Below, piece after piece: positions 36,848-46,128 of a stretch of DNA of 64,000 nucleotides (within the stretch, counting starts at the first letter, position 1; each line of letters begins with the position of its first letter). The DNA comes from DATAGF01 sp963834875 (lineage in GTDB: Bacteria > Actinomycetota > Thermoleophilia > Miltoncostaeales > Miltoncostaeaceae). The notes under the pieces were generated by a model that was given only the letters and a program-made list of their open reading frames with translations, did no database searches and was not told the DNA's origin. The translations under genes and the position numbers were made by a program. Where the stretch lies: positions 124,001-188,000 of the forward strand of contig CAWIDG010000033.1 in NCBI GenBank assembly GCA_963834875.1. Reading direction: 5' to 3'.

Positions 36848-37052
36848 CGGGGCCCGCTGCTGATCCTGGTCGGGGAGAAGGACCACACGGTGCCGCCCGC
36901 GGCCGCCCACGCCTCCTACAAGCAGTACGAGGACAAACCCCGGCGTGACCGAGTACGCCGAGATCCCCGGCCGCGGCAACTCGCTGACGATCGACGGGGG
37001 CTGGCGCGAGGTCGCCGAGCGGGCGCTGGCCTTCCTGAAGCACTTCGTGTAA
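36848..37052 (+). pseudogene. Alpha/beta hydrolase fragment (C-terminal end, frame-broken)
   Basis: GPLLILVGEKDHTVPPAAAH and then, in the next frame, EIPGRGNSLTIDGGWREVAE and ALAFLKHFV end at a TAA. The same blocks occur at the end of the hydrolase at 38,911-39,753 (GEKDHTVP, NRGHSLTIDSGWREVAQ). The catalytic His of the full-length copy is Asn here. The first two thirds are absent. Confidence 0.7.
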
Positions 37053-37099
37053 CCCCGTACGCTCACCCCGGCCGCCACAGCGACGACGAGGAGGCAGCG

Positions 37100-37897
37100 G
37101 TGGATCTCGGTCTCCAGGACAAGGTGGTGGCCGTCACGGGCGCAAGCCAGGGCATCGGCCTGGCCGTCGCGCGGGCGTTCGCCGAGGAGGGCGCGAGGGT
37201 CGTGGCCGGCGCCCGCAGATCGAGCCCGGAGCTCGACGCCCTGAGCGCGGGGGCGGGGGTGGTGCCGGTGGCCGTCAACCTCGCGACTCCGACCGGGCCG
37301 GCCGCCCTCGTCGAGCGTGCGCTGGAGAACTTCGGCGGCCTCGACGTGCTTGTGAACAACCTCGGAGCCGGGACCGTACGCTCGGGCTTCCTCTCGGTCT
37401 CGGACGAGGAGTGGCAGCACACCTTCGACATGAACCTGTTCAGCGCCGTGCGCGCCTGCCGCGCCGCGCTCCCGCCCCTCATCGGCCGCGGCGGGGGCGC
37501 CATCGTCAACTTGGCCTCGGTCAACTCCTTCCAGCCCGACCCCTCGGTGATCGACTACTGCGCCGCCAAGGCCGCGCTCGCGAGCCTGTCCAAGGCCCTT
37601 TCGATGGAGTTCGGCTCGAAGGGCATCCGGGTGAACGCCGTCGCCCCCGGCCCGGTGCGAACCCCGTTCTGGGTGGGTCCCGGCGGGGTGGCCGACCAGA
37701 TCGCCGAGGCCGCGGGCACCGATCGGGACGGCGCCCTCCGCATCGCCGCCGCGGGCTGGGGCGGCCTCGCCCTCGACGGCTTCTTCACCGAGCCCCAGGA
37801 GGTCGCCGCCCTCGTCGTCCTGCTTGCCTCCGGGCGCCTCGGGAACGTCACGGGCTCGACCTACGTGACCGACGGCGGCCTCCTGAAGACCCTCTGA
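37100..37897 (+). CDS. Short-chain dehydrogenase/reductase (SDR)
   Basis: 265 residues with the NAD(P) motif VTGASQGIGLAVARAF, the NNLG strand, and catalytic Ser and YxxxK in NLASVNSFQPDPSVIDYCAAK. The end GSTYVTDGGLLKTL is typical. AGGAGG lies about 6 bases before the GTG. The substrate is not known. A membrane protein gene follows after 7 bases, probably co-transcribed. Confidence 0.9.
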   Translation: MDLGLQDKVVAVTGASQGIGLAVARAFAEEGARVVAGARRSSPELDALSAGAGVVPVAVNLATPTGPAALVERALENFGGLDVLVNNLGAGTVRSGFLSVSDEEWQHTFDMNLFSAVRACRAALPPLIGRGGGAIVNLASVNSFQPDPSVIDYCAAKAALASLSKALSMEFGSKGIRVNAVAPGPVRTPFWVGPGGVADQIAEAAGTDRDGALRIAAAGWGGLALDGFFTEPQEVAALVVLLASGRLGNVTGSTYVTDGGLLKTL

Positions 37898-37904
37898 GGC
37901 CGGC

Positions 37905-38567
37905 GTGAGCGAGGGCCCGAAGAGCGGCGAGCCGGCCGGGGACCCCCGCTCGGCGGCGGTCACGGTCCTGACCACGGAGCACTTCACCCTTCAGGGGGCC
38001 CGCGCGGCGACCATCTCGGAGTCAACCGGCCGGGCGACGATGTTCCTGAGCGCGGTCTCCGGCGGCCTCGTGGCGCTCGGGCTGGTCGCCACCGCCACCG
38101 GGGTGGGGGCCGCGTTCTACGCCTTCGCCCTGGTGCTGCTTCCCACGCTCGCCTTCGTCGGGCTAGTGACCTTCGAGCGGGTGCTGCAGTCGGGGATCGA
38201 GGACCACGGCTACGCGCGGCGCATCGCGCGGCTCCGCGCCTACTACTTCGACGCCGCGCCCGAGCTGGCCCCGTACCTGATGAGCGTCAACCCTTCCGAG
38301 CGCCTCGCCGTCCAGGGAATCTGGGCGCGGCCGTTCCAGAAGTTCCTCACGGTCGCGGGCATGGTGGCCGTGATCACGGCCGTGCTGGCCGGCTCGGCCG
38401 TCGGCGTCCTCGCCGCCGCCGCCTCCGACGGGTCCCTCGTCGCGTCCCTGATCCCCGGCGCGGCGATCGGCCTCGTCACGCTGATCTGCCTGATGCGATT
38501 CCACCAGCTCGCCTGGCGGCGCGGCGGGCGCGCGCAGCTCTTTCAGGACGGCGAACAGCCCGAGTAA
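37905..38567 (+). CDS. Hypothetical integral membrane protein
   Basis: 220 residues with four hydrophobic segments in two pairs (about 48-90 and 148-205). The soluble link between them has YYFDAAPELAPYLMSVNPSERL. The N-terminus is polar. GTG start 7 bases after the SDR. No family or function is assigned. Confidence 0.7.
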   Translation: MSEGPKSGEPAGDPRSAAVTVLTTEHFTLQGARAATISESTGRATMFLSAVSGGLVALGLVATATGVGAAFYAFALVLLPTLAFVGLVTFERVLQSGIEDHGYARRIARLRAYYFDAAPELAPYLMSVNPSERLAVQGIWARPFQKFLTVAGMVAVITAVLAGSAVGVLAAAASDGSLVASLIPGAAIGLVTLICLMRFHQLAWRRGGRAQLFQDGEQPE

Positions 38568-38636
38568 CAGGTCGGCTCCGCCCCGCTGACGGTGGGCTCG
38601 TATCCTGGCCAACGAGGCGCCGCGGGGCTGGGCCGA

Positions 38637-38656
38637 GGGTCACGCGAGGGTCACGG
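38637..38656 (+). repeat. Tandem repeat pair upstream of the tRNA-Asp fragment
   Basis: GGGTCACGCGAGGGTCACGG contains AGGGTCACG-type units with a 12-base period, the same spacing as the repeat pairs at the two island ends. A possible arm-type site for another integrase. Confidence 0.35.
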
Positions 38657-38753
38657 GACCGAGCGGCATCTGGGGGTACTCGCCGGGGCGCGGCAGGGCC
38701 GAGAACCCGCTCGGGAAGGACTCAGCGGCACTCAGGGCACTCGCCGGGCACAA

Positions 38754-38795
38754 CTGTCAATCCGGAGGCCGCGGGTTCGAGTCCCGTCACTCCCG
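38754..38795 (+). repeat. tRNA-Asp (GTC) 3' fragment, likely relic attachment site
   Basis: From the anticodon loop CTGTCAA through TCCGG, the T-arm GCGGGTTCGAGTCCCGT and acceptor half CACTCCC with G discriminator. The 5' half is absent. It is what remains at one end of an element that inserts into tRNA-Asp. Confidence 0.8.
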
Positions 38796-38845
38796 TCTCT
38801 AAGAAGTCGTTTCAGAAGTGGCCGTGCGGCTCCGGTGTTCGTCCT

Positions 38846-38907
38846 GAGCAGTAGCGACGGCCTGATCGATCGCGGGCGGGTCCTGCTGCCGCTTTCACGC
38901 GAAAGCG
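38846..38907 (+). repeat. Dispersed 62-bp repeat with hairpin, copy A
   Basis: GAGCAGTAGCGACGGCCTGA begins a 62-bp unit ending in the hairpin CGCTTTC-ACGC-GAAAGCG. A copy about 92% identical lies in the opposite direction at 47,986-48,046. It starts 50 bases after the tRNA-Asp fragment. Confidence 0.75.
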
Positions 38908-38910
38908 CAA

Positions 38911-39753
38911 CTAGACGAATCGCTTCACGAAGTCGAGTGCCGTCTGTGCCACCTCGCGCCAGCCGCTGTCGATCGTGAGCGAGTGCCCGCGGTTCGGGAT
39001 CCTGGTGATCTCGGTGACGGACTCGTTGTGCTTCTGGCGTTTGTAGGCGGCGTTGGCGATCGCCCACGGGACAGTGTGGTCCTTCTCGCCCTCGATGATC
39101 AGCAGCGGGCCACGGTCTGGATTCCTGGGATCGACCTTGGCCTCGGTGAAGGGGTTGAGATTCGCGTTCGCCATCTGCATCAGGGCCACCCCGGGGGTGG
39201 CCACGTGGTACGTGTCGTATAGGTGCCGCGCCTCCTTGTGGTCGAGCGCGTTGGCCCAGCCGTACTTGAACTGGTCGAACGTGAGGGTGATCGCGCGGCC
39301 GCGGTTGAGCGGATTCCGCAGCACCGGGCTGGCCGACTTCAATGCCGAGAGCGGCAGGGGCAGGACGCCTCGGAACGGCCCCGGGTCGATGGCCACAGAG
39401 GCGGCTGAGAGCCCCCGGTCGGCGATCATGTAGGTGAGCAGGCCGCCCGTCGAATGGCCCATCACGGCGGGCTTCTTGTCGAGCTGGTCGATCACCTTGG
39501 CGGTGTGGTCGGCAACCTGCTTCAGGGTCTTCTTCGCGAAGACGTCGGGGTTGGCGCGGGCTTCCTCGACCGTTTCCGGGTCGTCCGGCCAGGAGGGCGT
39601 TACCCCCGCGTAGCCGTTCTCCTCGAACAGACCGACCCAGTTGTCCCAGCTGCTCGGCAGCAGCCAGAGCCCATGGATGAAGACGACGGGCGTCTTGCCG
39701 CTGGAGTTGGCTTGATCGATCTGGCGCTGCTCGCGCTCGATGATCTCGGCCAT
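38911..39753 (-). CDS. Alpha/beta hydrolase
   Basis: 280 residues. The oxyanion part is VVFIHGLWLLPSSWDNW, the nucleophile elbow MGHSTGGLL, the acid GEKDHTVP, and the His IPNRGHSLT. GGAG is 8 bases before the ATG at 39,753. A paralogue of the genes at 33,731 and 36,848. The unit ends next to the dispersed repeat. Confidence 0.87.
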   Translation of the reverse strand: MAEIIEREQRQIDQANSSGKTPVVFIHGLWLLPSSWDNWVGLFEENGYAGVTPSWPDDPETVEEARANPDVFAKKTLKQVADHTAKVIDQLDKKPAVMGHSTGGLLTYMIADRGLSAASVAIDPGPFRGVLPLPLSALKSASPVLRNPLNRGRAITLTFDQFKYGWANALDHKEARHLYDTYHVATPGVALMQMANANLNPFTEAKVDPRNPDRGPLLIIEGEKDHTVPWAIANAAYKRQKHNESVTEITRIPNRGHSLTIDSGWREVAQTALDFVKRFV

Positions 39754-39981
39754 GGTGGCGCTCCTTCCCCGGGGCGGCGGGCAGCACCGCGGGACGCGCA
39801 CTGCTCCCGTCCGCCGACACGGTCCTCACTACCGTCTCGGGCGCGCCGAAGCTCGGCGGGTCGCGCGCGGGCTGCGCGACTGGCAGACCACGAGGCTCCG
39901 TGGACAAGGACGATATTCGGCGATGCGGGCATGCGTGGAGTCCTTTCGTGGGGAGCTTGTCGATTCTGACATGCTTGACCA

Positions 39982-40464
39982 ATGCTGCAGACGAGCTTGC
40001 GAGCGGGGGTTGCGGGCGCGGTCGCAACGGTGGTGATGACGCTCGAGCAGCCCCTCGACAAACGCCTGTTCGGCTCCAAGTACGACGACGTCGAGATCCT
40101 GGGCAAGCTCGTGACGCGCGGCGACGGCTGGCGACCCATCGGCTTCGTGCTCCACGTGCAGAACGGCGCGATCTTCGGCGTCGCATACGCGCGGCTTAAG
40201 CCGTCCCTGCCGGGGCCGGCGGTCCTCCGCGGCCTGCTGATGGGCCTCATCGTGCACGTCGCGGCCTGGCCGATGACCGTGGTGTTCGACCGCTACCACC
40301 CTGCTCGCAAGGAGCTGCCGAAGCTCGCCGCCAACCGCCGAGCCTTCGGCCAAGCGACGATCCGCCACGCAGTGTGGGGCATCGTCCTCGGGCTCCTCGA
40401 GGACGCGCTGAACGACCGCAGCGCAGAGACTCAACGTCGGCGTGTTGCCGATCTGCGGCGATGA
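39982..40464 (+). CDS. Hypothetical membrane protein
   Basis: 160 residues starting MLQTSLRAGVAGAVATVVM, with three to four hydrophobic segments (for example LRGLLMGLIVHVAAWPMTVVF and VWGIVLGLLEDAL). The last 15 residues overlap the start of the CBS fragment in another frame and may not be native. No family is named. Confidence 0.6.
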   Translation: MLQTSLRAGVAGAVATVVMTLEQPLDKRLFGSKYDDVEILGKLVTRGDGWRPIGFVLHVQNGAIFGVAYARLKPSLPGPAVLRGLLMGLIVHVAAWPMTVVFDRYHPARKELPKLAANRRAFGQATIRHAVWGIVLGLLEDALNDRSAETQRRRVADLRR

Positions 40465-40772
40465 CGATCGCCTGAAGGGCATGCTCACCGACCGCGACAT
40501 TGTCGTGAAGGCGCTCGCCCAAGGCCGCGACCCGGCCACCACCATGTGCGGCGACTTTGCCCAAGGCACGGTGCACTGGATCGCCGCCGACGCGTCGCTC
40601 GACGAGGCGCTCAGCATGATGCGCGAGCACGCGGTCACGCCTGTGCGTCATGAACGACAATAAGCGGCTGAGCGGCATCCTCACCGAGGCCGACGTCGCC
40701 ACCCACGCCCCGGAGGGCAAGACCGGCGGGCTGGTCGAGGCGATCGCCGCCAAGCCGCCCCAGCACTTCTAA
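40425..40772 (+). pseudogene. CBS-domain protein, N-terminally truncated and frame-broken
   Basis: LNVGVLPICGDDDRLKGML and TDRDIVVKALAQGRDP give the end of CBS1; SLDEALSMMREHAV starts CBS2, and after a frame break near 40,650 it continues as MNDNKRLSGILTEADVATH and ends KPPQHF. The first half of CBS1 is missing and its place is taken by the end of the membrane protein gene. Confidence 0.7.
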
Positions 40773-41113
40773 CGGACCGCACCCGGCACACGCCCCCGCC
40801 GCTCCAGCCGCGCGGGCCCGACGTTGCCGCGCCCCCATAGCAGCGGCGGTCTCGTCGGCCTCCCGCGGAGAGTGCCACTTCCGTGTGAATGGAGGCACGT
40901 GGACTCGCCTGCGACGAGACGACCGCTCGGGACGAACTTCGAGCGTTTCGACCGAGGATCGGCTCGCGCTCGCTTCCGTCGGTGATTGCGGAGGCGTGGA
41001 CATCGTCGCCGGGACGGCTAGTGCTCGTCATTGCGACAGTGATCTGAGCGCCTGCCGAGACTGCCGCGACCACGCGAATCGGCGAGGAGGTTTCGAGTCG
41101 CTGGATAAGGGGG
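40773..41113. other. Intergenic stretch without a supported gene
   Basis: Base composition is mixed and lower in GC toward the right. No reading has a motif or good start. It lies between the CBS fragment and the monooxygenase-fold gene. Confidence 0.4.
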
Positions 41114-41404
41114 CTAGGGCGCAATCACAATGTAGGAAAGGCCTGTCCGAGGTTCAGCCATCCAGGGTGCGACCGTCTCTCGCCACGTCAAATAGTGCTG
41201 CGTCTGCCTATGAGCTGCCGCGCCGGCCTCGCTTGCATAGGCTTCGTACAGCATGAATCTGCTCAGATCATTCGGCTCCTGCAGGACATCAAAGCGCAAG
41301 TTCTGAGGCTCTTCTATCGAGGCTTCGTGGTTGATTCTGGTGGCTCTGATAAAGTCCTCAATGTGTTCGGCCCTAACAAACACATGAACGCAAGTGACGA
41401 CCAT
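41114..41404 (-). CDS. Antibiotic biosynthesis monooxygenase (ABM)-fold protein
   Basis: 96 residues with the ABM dimeric alpha+beta barrel pattern: CVHVFVRAEHIEDFIRATRI, EPQNLRFDVLQEPNDLSRF and LYEAYASEAGAAAHRQTQHY. These act as quinone-forming oxygenases or in signal turnover. The gene is clearly lower in GC than its neighbours, which suggests recent acquisition. Confidence 0.85.
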   Translation of the reverse strand: MVVTCVHVFVRAEHIEDFIRATRINHEASIEEPQNLRFDVLQEPNDLSRFMLYEAYASEAGAAAHRQTQHYLTWRETVAPWMAEPRTGLSYIVIAP

Positions 41405-41534
41405 TGAACTACTCTCCAGGTTTCGTTCTGCGGTCTAATTGTAGAACGCTTTCTGTGGCCGAGGTCGGGGGCGCGCGGCACTCGACAACGGTAACCTGTA
41501 ACGCCGTTACGTCTTCCGGTCCCGAGGAGGACCC

Positions 41535-42230
41535 TTGCCGACGTTGATCTTCGTGCACGGCGCGTGCGTCCGCGACGCGCCCTGGTGGTGGAGCCGGATG
41601 ACCGAACCCCTCGCAGGCCACGGAGTCGCCAGCGTCGCGGTGCCGCTGCCCAGCTGCGGCGAGACCGGGGAGGCCCTCGGCGATCTCTACGCCGACGTCG
41701 GGGCAGCCCGGCAGGCGATCGCCGAGGCGAAGGCGCCCGTCGTGCTCTGCGGGCACTCCTACGGCGGCATGGTCATCACGCAGGCCGGGGCCGATCAGCG
41801 CGTCGCCCAGCTGCTCTACGTGACCTCGATGATGCCCGAGCCCGGGCAGTCGCTGGCCGATCTCGCTGGCTCCCAGCCCACGCCATGGATGGATCCAGGC
41901 GACGACGGCACCGTCGGCGTCCACGCAGACATCGTCCGCGAGCTGTTCCTCCAAGACTGCGACGAGGCCACCGCCCAGCAGGCCCTGGCCCGCCTCACGC
42001 GTCAGTCCGCGATGCCCTTTGCCCAGCCACCCCTGCACATCGCCTGGCAGCACAAGCCCTCGACGTACTTCGTGTGCACCGAGGACCTCGCCATCCCTGC
42101 CGAGCTGCAGCGACAACGCGCCAGCGCCAGCGCCCGACTGATCGACTTCCCCTCAGGCCACCACCCGTTCCTGTCCCAGCCCGAGGCCTTCGCCCACAGC
42201 ATCGCCTCTGAGATCGACTCGGTGGCCTAA
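41535..42230 (+). CDS. Alpha/beta hydrolase
   Basis: 231 residues from a TTG with GAGGA upstream. LIFVHGACVRDAPWWW is the oxyanion segment, CGHSYGGMVI the nucleophile elbow, and FPSGHHPFLSQP contains the catalytic His. The type resembles small esterase/salicylate-esterase-like hydrolases. A related gene follows at 42,698. Confidence 0.83.
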   Translation: MPTLIFVHGACVRDAPWWWSRMTEPLAGHGVASVAVPLPSCGETGEALGDLYADVGAARQAIAEAKAPVVLCGHSYGGMVITQAGADQRVAQLLYVTSMMPEPGQSLADLAGSQPTPWMDPGDDGTVGVHADIVRELFLQDCDEATAQQALARLTRQSAMPFAQPPLHIAWQHKPSTYFVCTEDLAIPAELQRQRASASARLIDFPSGHHPFLSQPEAFAHSIASEIDSVA

Positions 42231-42233
42231 ACC

Positions 42234-42337
42234 ACACCGAGGTGCAGGTCCGCAACGGCTTCTACCTGTTCGCCGCCTGGGGAATCCCGGACAGCACCAT
42301 CCCTGAGCGTCCTGTAGTGCGCCGCTTCATCGACTGA
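42234..42337 (+). pseudogene. Short coding fragment of unknown protein
   Basis: The reading VQVRNGFYLFAAWGIPDST continues to a TGA at 42,335-42,337 and looks like the natural end of a protein, but no start lies upstream. Probably a remnant. The family is not recognised. Confidence 0.3.
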
Positions 42338-42697
42338 GAGCCGGCGAGGCCGGTTCCTTCCACACCCGTGGTCGTCGTGGTCAACATGTCACCCTCAGAC
42401 GCCATCGGGCGCCCTGGCGGCCCTGCCGACTTGCTGGGGCAGCGCCAGATCCTCGTTCCGGTGGTCCGGCCGCGAGGGGCCATGCTCGTGCAGCGTCCGA
42501 GCGCCACGGGACCATACGGTCCACGAGGCCCTCAACCCGGACCGGGCTGGTGCCCCTGCATCCCGACCAAGCGTGACTGGGGGATTTCGGCGCAGCCGAC
42601 GTTCCTGAGCTGAGTGGTTACGGATGCGCCGTGGTTGCCCTCAGCAACGTTGGCGGTAGGGTCGCCGCACCGGCCAGGTTTGGCGAAGGAGGACGTC
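42338..42697. other. Intergenic stretch without a supported gene
   Basis: No convincing gene. It should carry the promoter of the hydrolase at 42,698, but no consensus boxes stand out. Confidence 0.4.
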
Positions 42698-43414
42698 ATG
42701 GCTGCCGCGGCGCCGAAGCTGGACAAGCCCAACGTGGTCCTCGTCCACGGGGGCTTCGCGGACGGGTCCGGCTGGGAGGGGGTCTACACGATCCTGAAGG
42801 GCGCCGGCTGCACCGTCGCCGTGGTCCAGAACCCGACCATCTCCCTCGAGGACGACGTCGCCGTGACCACGCGGACGATCGCGGCCCAGGACGGCCCGGT
42901 CGTCCTGGTCGGCCACTCCTACGGTGGGGCCGTGGTCACCGAGGCGGGCACCGATCCGAACGTCGCCGGGCTCGTCTACATCGCCGCCTTCGCCCCCGAC
43001 GCGGGCGAGTCGGTCAACAGCCTGATCGCCGATCCGCCGCCGGGTGCGCCCGTGCCACCGATCCTCCCGCCCCAAGACGGCTTCCTGTTCCTCGACAGGC
43101 AGAAGTTCCCCGCCTCGTTCGCCGCCGACGTGGAGCCGGAGCACGCCGCCTTCATGGCCGACTCCCAGGTGCCCTGGGGAGTTGGCGCTCTGGCCGGTGA
43201 GATCAGCGAGCCGGCCTGGAAATCCCGGCCGAGCTGGTACCTCGTCGCCACCGCCGACCGCATGATCCCGCCCGATGCCCAGCGCTTCATGTCGCAGCGG
43301 GCCGGCTCGACGGTCGTCGAGGCCGAGGGCAGTCACGCGATCTACGTTTCCAAGCCGGCGCCGGTCGCCGAGCTCATCCAAGCCGCCGTCACCGAGCTCA
43401 GGTCCGCAGGCTGA
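42698..43414 (+). CDS. Alpha/beta hydrolase
   Basis: 238 residues: VVLVHGGFADGSGWEGVY, VGHSYGGAVVTEAG (nucleophile Ser) and EAEGSHAIYVSKPAPV (His), as in the common soil-bacterial alpha/beta hydrolase family. AAGGAGG is placed 5-6 bases before the ATG. A clear terminator follows. Confidence 0.9.
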   Translation: MAAAAPKLDKPNVVLVHGGFADGSGWEGVYTILKGAGCTVAVVQNPTISLEDDVAVTTRTIAAQDGPVVLVGHSYGGAVVTEAGTDPNVAGLVYIAAFAPDAGESVNSLIADPPPGAPVPPILPPQDGFLFLDRQKFPASFAADVEPEHAAFMADSQVPWGVGALAGEISEPAWKSRPSWYLVATADRMIPPDAQRFMSQRAGSTVVEAEGSHAIYVSKPAPVAELIQAAVTELRSAG

Positions 43415-43448
43415 GGCCCAGCGGCACCTCGCCTGGCTCGGCCCCCAA

Positions 43449-43470
43449 GGCCCGCAGCGCGGGCCTTTCT
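43449..43470 (+). terminator. Rho-independent terminator
   Basis: GGCCCGC-AGC-GCGGGCC followed by TTTCT, 34 bases after the hydrolase stop. A compact hairpin with a 7-bp perfect stem. Confidence 0.85.
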
Positions 43471-43583
43471 GCTTCTCAGGCCGGGTCAAGGTCGAGCTCG
43501 AGGGAGCTGCTCTGGATCGGGGTGGCGTTCGCGGTCGCGGGCGGCGCTGCCCCCGCCGCGACCAGAACTGACCCGGGCGTGCC

Positions 43584-45776
43584 CTACGCCCCTCCGGCGG
43601 GCTGCGGCGGGCCCGGCCGCTGCGGCTCGAGGTCGAGCGGCACCTCGCCGCGCCGCTCGGGCGCCGGGTCGCAGGGCTCGATACGGAGGATGCGCGCCGC
43701 CCACACCGGCATCCACCAGTTCCACCGCCCAAGCACCGCCACGAAGGCCGGCAGCAGCATGCTGCGCACGACTGTGGCGTCGAGCAGGATGCCGACCGCG
43801 AGTGCGGTGGCGAAGACCTTGATGTCGGTCCCCGGGCTGGCCGCGAGGGCGGTGAAGGCCAGGAACAGGATCAGCGAGCCCGCCGTCACCAGGCGCCCGG
43901 TGCGGGCGATGCCCGCCACCACCGCGCGGTCGGTTGAGCCGTCGCGGTCGTACTCCTCGCGCATGCGGCTGAGGATGAAGATCTCGTAGTCCATCGAGAG
44001 CCCGTAGAGGAACGCGAAGACCATCAGCGGGATCCAGACCGTCAGGGCGCCCGTCGGCTCGATGTCGAAGAGCCCCGAGCCGTTGCCCTCCTGCCAGAAC
44101 CAGACCATGAAGCCCCAGACGGCGCCGATCGAGACGATGTTGAAGAGGATCGCCTTCAGCGGCAGCAGCAACGATCGGAAGACGCGCGCGAGCAGGATGA
44201 AGGTGATCGCGATGATCACGAGCGCCACGTAGATGAAGTTGCCGTAGACGGCGTGGTTGAAGTCGGAGGTGCCCGGGTCGAGTCCGCCCACCAGGACCTC
44301 GCCCGGCTGGGAGTCGGCCGCCTCGCGCACGCGCTCGACCGTCGAGGGGCTGTCCGGCTCGCGCGGGAAGACGTTGACGATCGCGCTGTCGCCGCGCCGC
44401 CACTGATCGTCGTCGGGCGCGATTGCGCCGGCGACGCCCTCGACGTCGCCCAGCGCCTGCGCGGTCGTCGTGGGGTCGCCGCCCACCACCACGGCGTCGT
44501 AGGGGTTCATCACGCCGGCGCCCAGGCCCGAGTCGGTGAGGGCGTCGAGGCCCTCGCGGGCCTGCCCGCTCGACGCCTGTGAGTCGGCGCGCGGGTTGCC
44601 GGTGGAGAAGTCGGCCACCGGGATCAGGAAGAGGCCCAGGATCAACAGCGCCAGCGCCCCGACGACCCAGCGGCGCCGCACAACGAGGCGCCCCCAGGGC
44701 ACCCAGCCCTGCCCCGTGCTGGAGGTCCGCCGGCGAAAGCCGATCCGGTCGAGCCGCGGCCCGATGGTGTCGAGGATGACCGGGAGCAACGTGATGCCGA
44801 TGAGCACGCTGACCAGCGGGATCAGCATGCCGGCGAAGCCCATGCTGCGCAGGAACGGCACCGGCAGCACCGCCAGCGCCAGGAGGCCGATCGCGACCGC
44901 GATCCCGCTGACGATGACCGCCTTGCCGGCGTGCTCCATCGCCTCGATCACCGACTCGCGGTTGTCGCGGCCGCCGGCGTGCTCTTCGCGCCAGCGCATC
45001 ACGATCAGCAGCGCGTAGTCGATCGCGATTCCCAGCCCGATGAGGGCGATCAGGAACTGCACGACGATCGAGACCTCGGTGCTCTCGGCCAGCGGCCAGA
45101 GCACCAAGAACGTGGTCGGGATGGCGATGGCGGCCATCAGCAGCGGCACCAGGGCCATCAGCGAGCCGAAGACGAACAGGAGCACGATCAGGGCGCCGAC
45201 GCCCCCGAGCAGGACCTCGACCAGCACGCTCGGGCCCTCGCTCTCGTCGTCGGGGGCGATCAGGGCGTCGAACCCGGTGATCCGGACCGGCGCGCCCGCC
45301 ACCTCCGCGCCCGCCGCCGCCTCGCGCATGGCGTCGAGCGCCTCTGAGGCCGGCTCGAACGCGACGGCCTCAGACGGCGGGTACCAGACCACCCCGAAGG
45401 TGGTGCGGCCATCCTCCGAGACGAACAGGCGGTCGCCCGTGCTGGCGAAGTCGGCCGCGCGCGAGCCGGGCACGGCCGCGGCCACGGCCCCGAACGCGCT
45501 CGCGAGCTGGTCGCGCACGCCCGGCGAGTCCACGGTGGTGCCCTCGGGGAGCTGGACCACCGGGACCAGCGGCCCCGAGACCCGGTTGCCGCCGTTGCCG
45601 TACTGGGCGTAGATGAGGTCCGCAGCATCGGAGCTCTCCTGTCCCGGCAGGTTGAACTCGGTCGAGAGGGCGTCCGTCGACGTCTGGACCGACGCGAAGG
45701 CGACCACCGCGATCACCAGCCACCCGAGAAGCACCGTCTTGCGGTGCTCCAGCACCCACCTCGTGAACGACCTCAT
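43584..45776 (-). CDS. MMPL/RND-family transporter
   Basis: 730 residues with two six-helix bundles and two extracytoplasmic domains, as in MmpL-type proteins. It starts MRSFTRWVLEHRKTVLLGWL. The GIAIDYALLIVMRWREE and YGLSMDYEIFILSRMREEYD helices carry the Asp-Tyr pairs of proton relay. It probably exports a lipid or toxic compound. No adaptor or regulator is clearly linked. Confidence 0.93.
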   Translation of the reverse strand: MRSFTRWVLEHRKTVLLGWLVIAVVAFASVQTSTDALSTEFNLPGQESSDAADLIYAQYGNGGNRVSGPLVPVVQLPEGTTVDSPGVRDQLASAFGAVAAAVPGSRAADFASTGDRLFVSEDGRTTFGVVWYPPSEAVAFEPASEALDAMREAAAGAEVAGAPVRITGFDALIAPDDESEGPSVLVEVLLGGVGALIVLLFVFGSLMALVPLLMAAIAIPTTFLVLWPLAESTEVSIVVQFLIALIGLGIAIDYALLIVMRWREEHAGGRDNRESVIEAMEHAGKAVIVSGIAVAIGLLALAVLPVPFLRSMGFAGMLIPLVSVLIGITLLPVILDTIGPRLDRIGFRRRTSSTGQGWVPWGRLVVRRRWVVGALALLILGLFLIPVADFSTGNPRADSQASSGQAREGLDALTDSGLGAGVMNPYDAVVVGGDPTTTAQALGDVEGVAGAIAPDDDQWRRGDSAIVNVFPREPDSPSTVERVREAADSQPGEVLVGGLDPGTSDFNHAVYGNFIYVALVIIAITFILLARVFRSLLLPLKAILFNIVSIGAVWGFMVWFWQEGNGSGLFDIEPTGALTVWIPLMVFAFLYGLSMDYEIFILSRMREEYDRDGSTDRAVVAGIARTGRLVTAGSLILFLAFTALAASPGTDIKVFATALAVGILLDATVVRSMLLPAFVAVLGRWNWWMPVWAARILRIEPCDPAPERRGEVPLDLEPQRPGPPQPAGGA

Positions 45777-46128
45777 GCCACCCCTCTCAGCTCATTCGAC
45801 GACCGGGGAGCGGGCATCCGCGGTCCGCGCGGCGGCCCTTCTCCGCACCTGCTCGATCGCGCGTGCCGGGCGCGGAGGAGGCATCCAACCACGCTGGCCG
45901 GCCGCGCCACAGCAGCCTCCGTACGATTCATGGTGTTGCTCGACCCCCCATCCGTGCCGGACGGCACGCGTCACCAGAAGAGACGGTCCCTCCAGGCGGA
46001 ACTCATCGGCCGGTGCCACCGTTGCCATGTGTTTGGGCGCTCGACGTGGCCGGGGGCCGCATCCAGGCCGTCAGCTCCGTGGTCACCCCCGACAAGCTGC
46101 GCCACCTGCCGGCACTCTCGCCGGACCC
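45777..46128. other. Intergenic stretch without a supported gene
   Basis: Region upstream of the MMPL gene and downstream of the reductase-like gene. Both-strand readings lack motifs. The MMPL promoter should lie here. Confidence 0.4.

Noticed and set aside
38568..38810. Possible integrase C-terminus reading into the tRNA-Asp fragment
   Set aside because: A frame is open to a TAA after the tRNA piece, but no integrase motif is present upstream.
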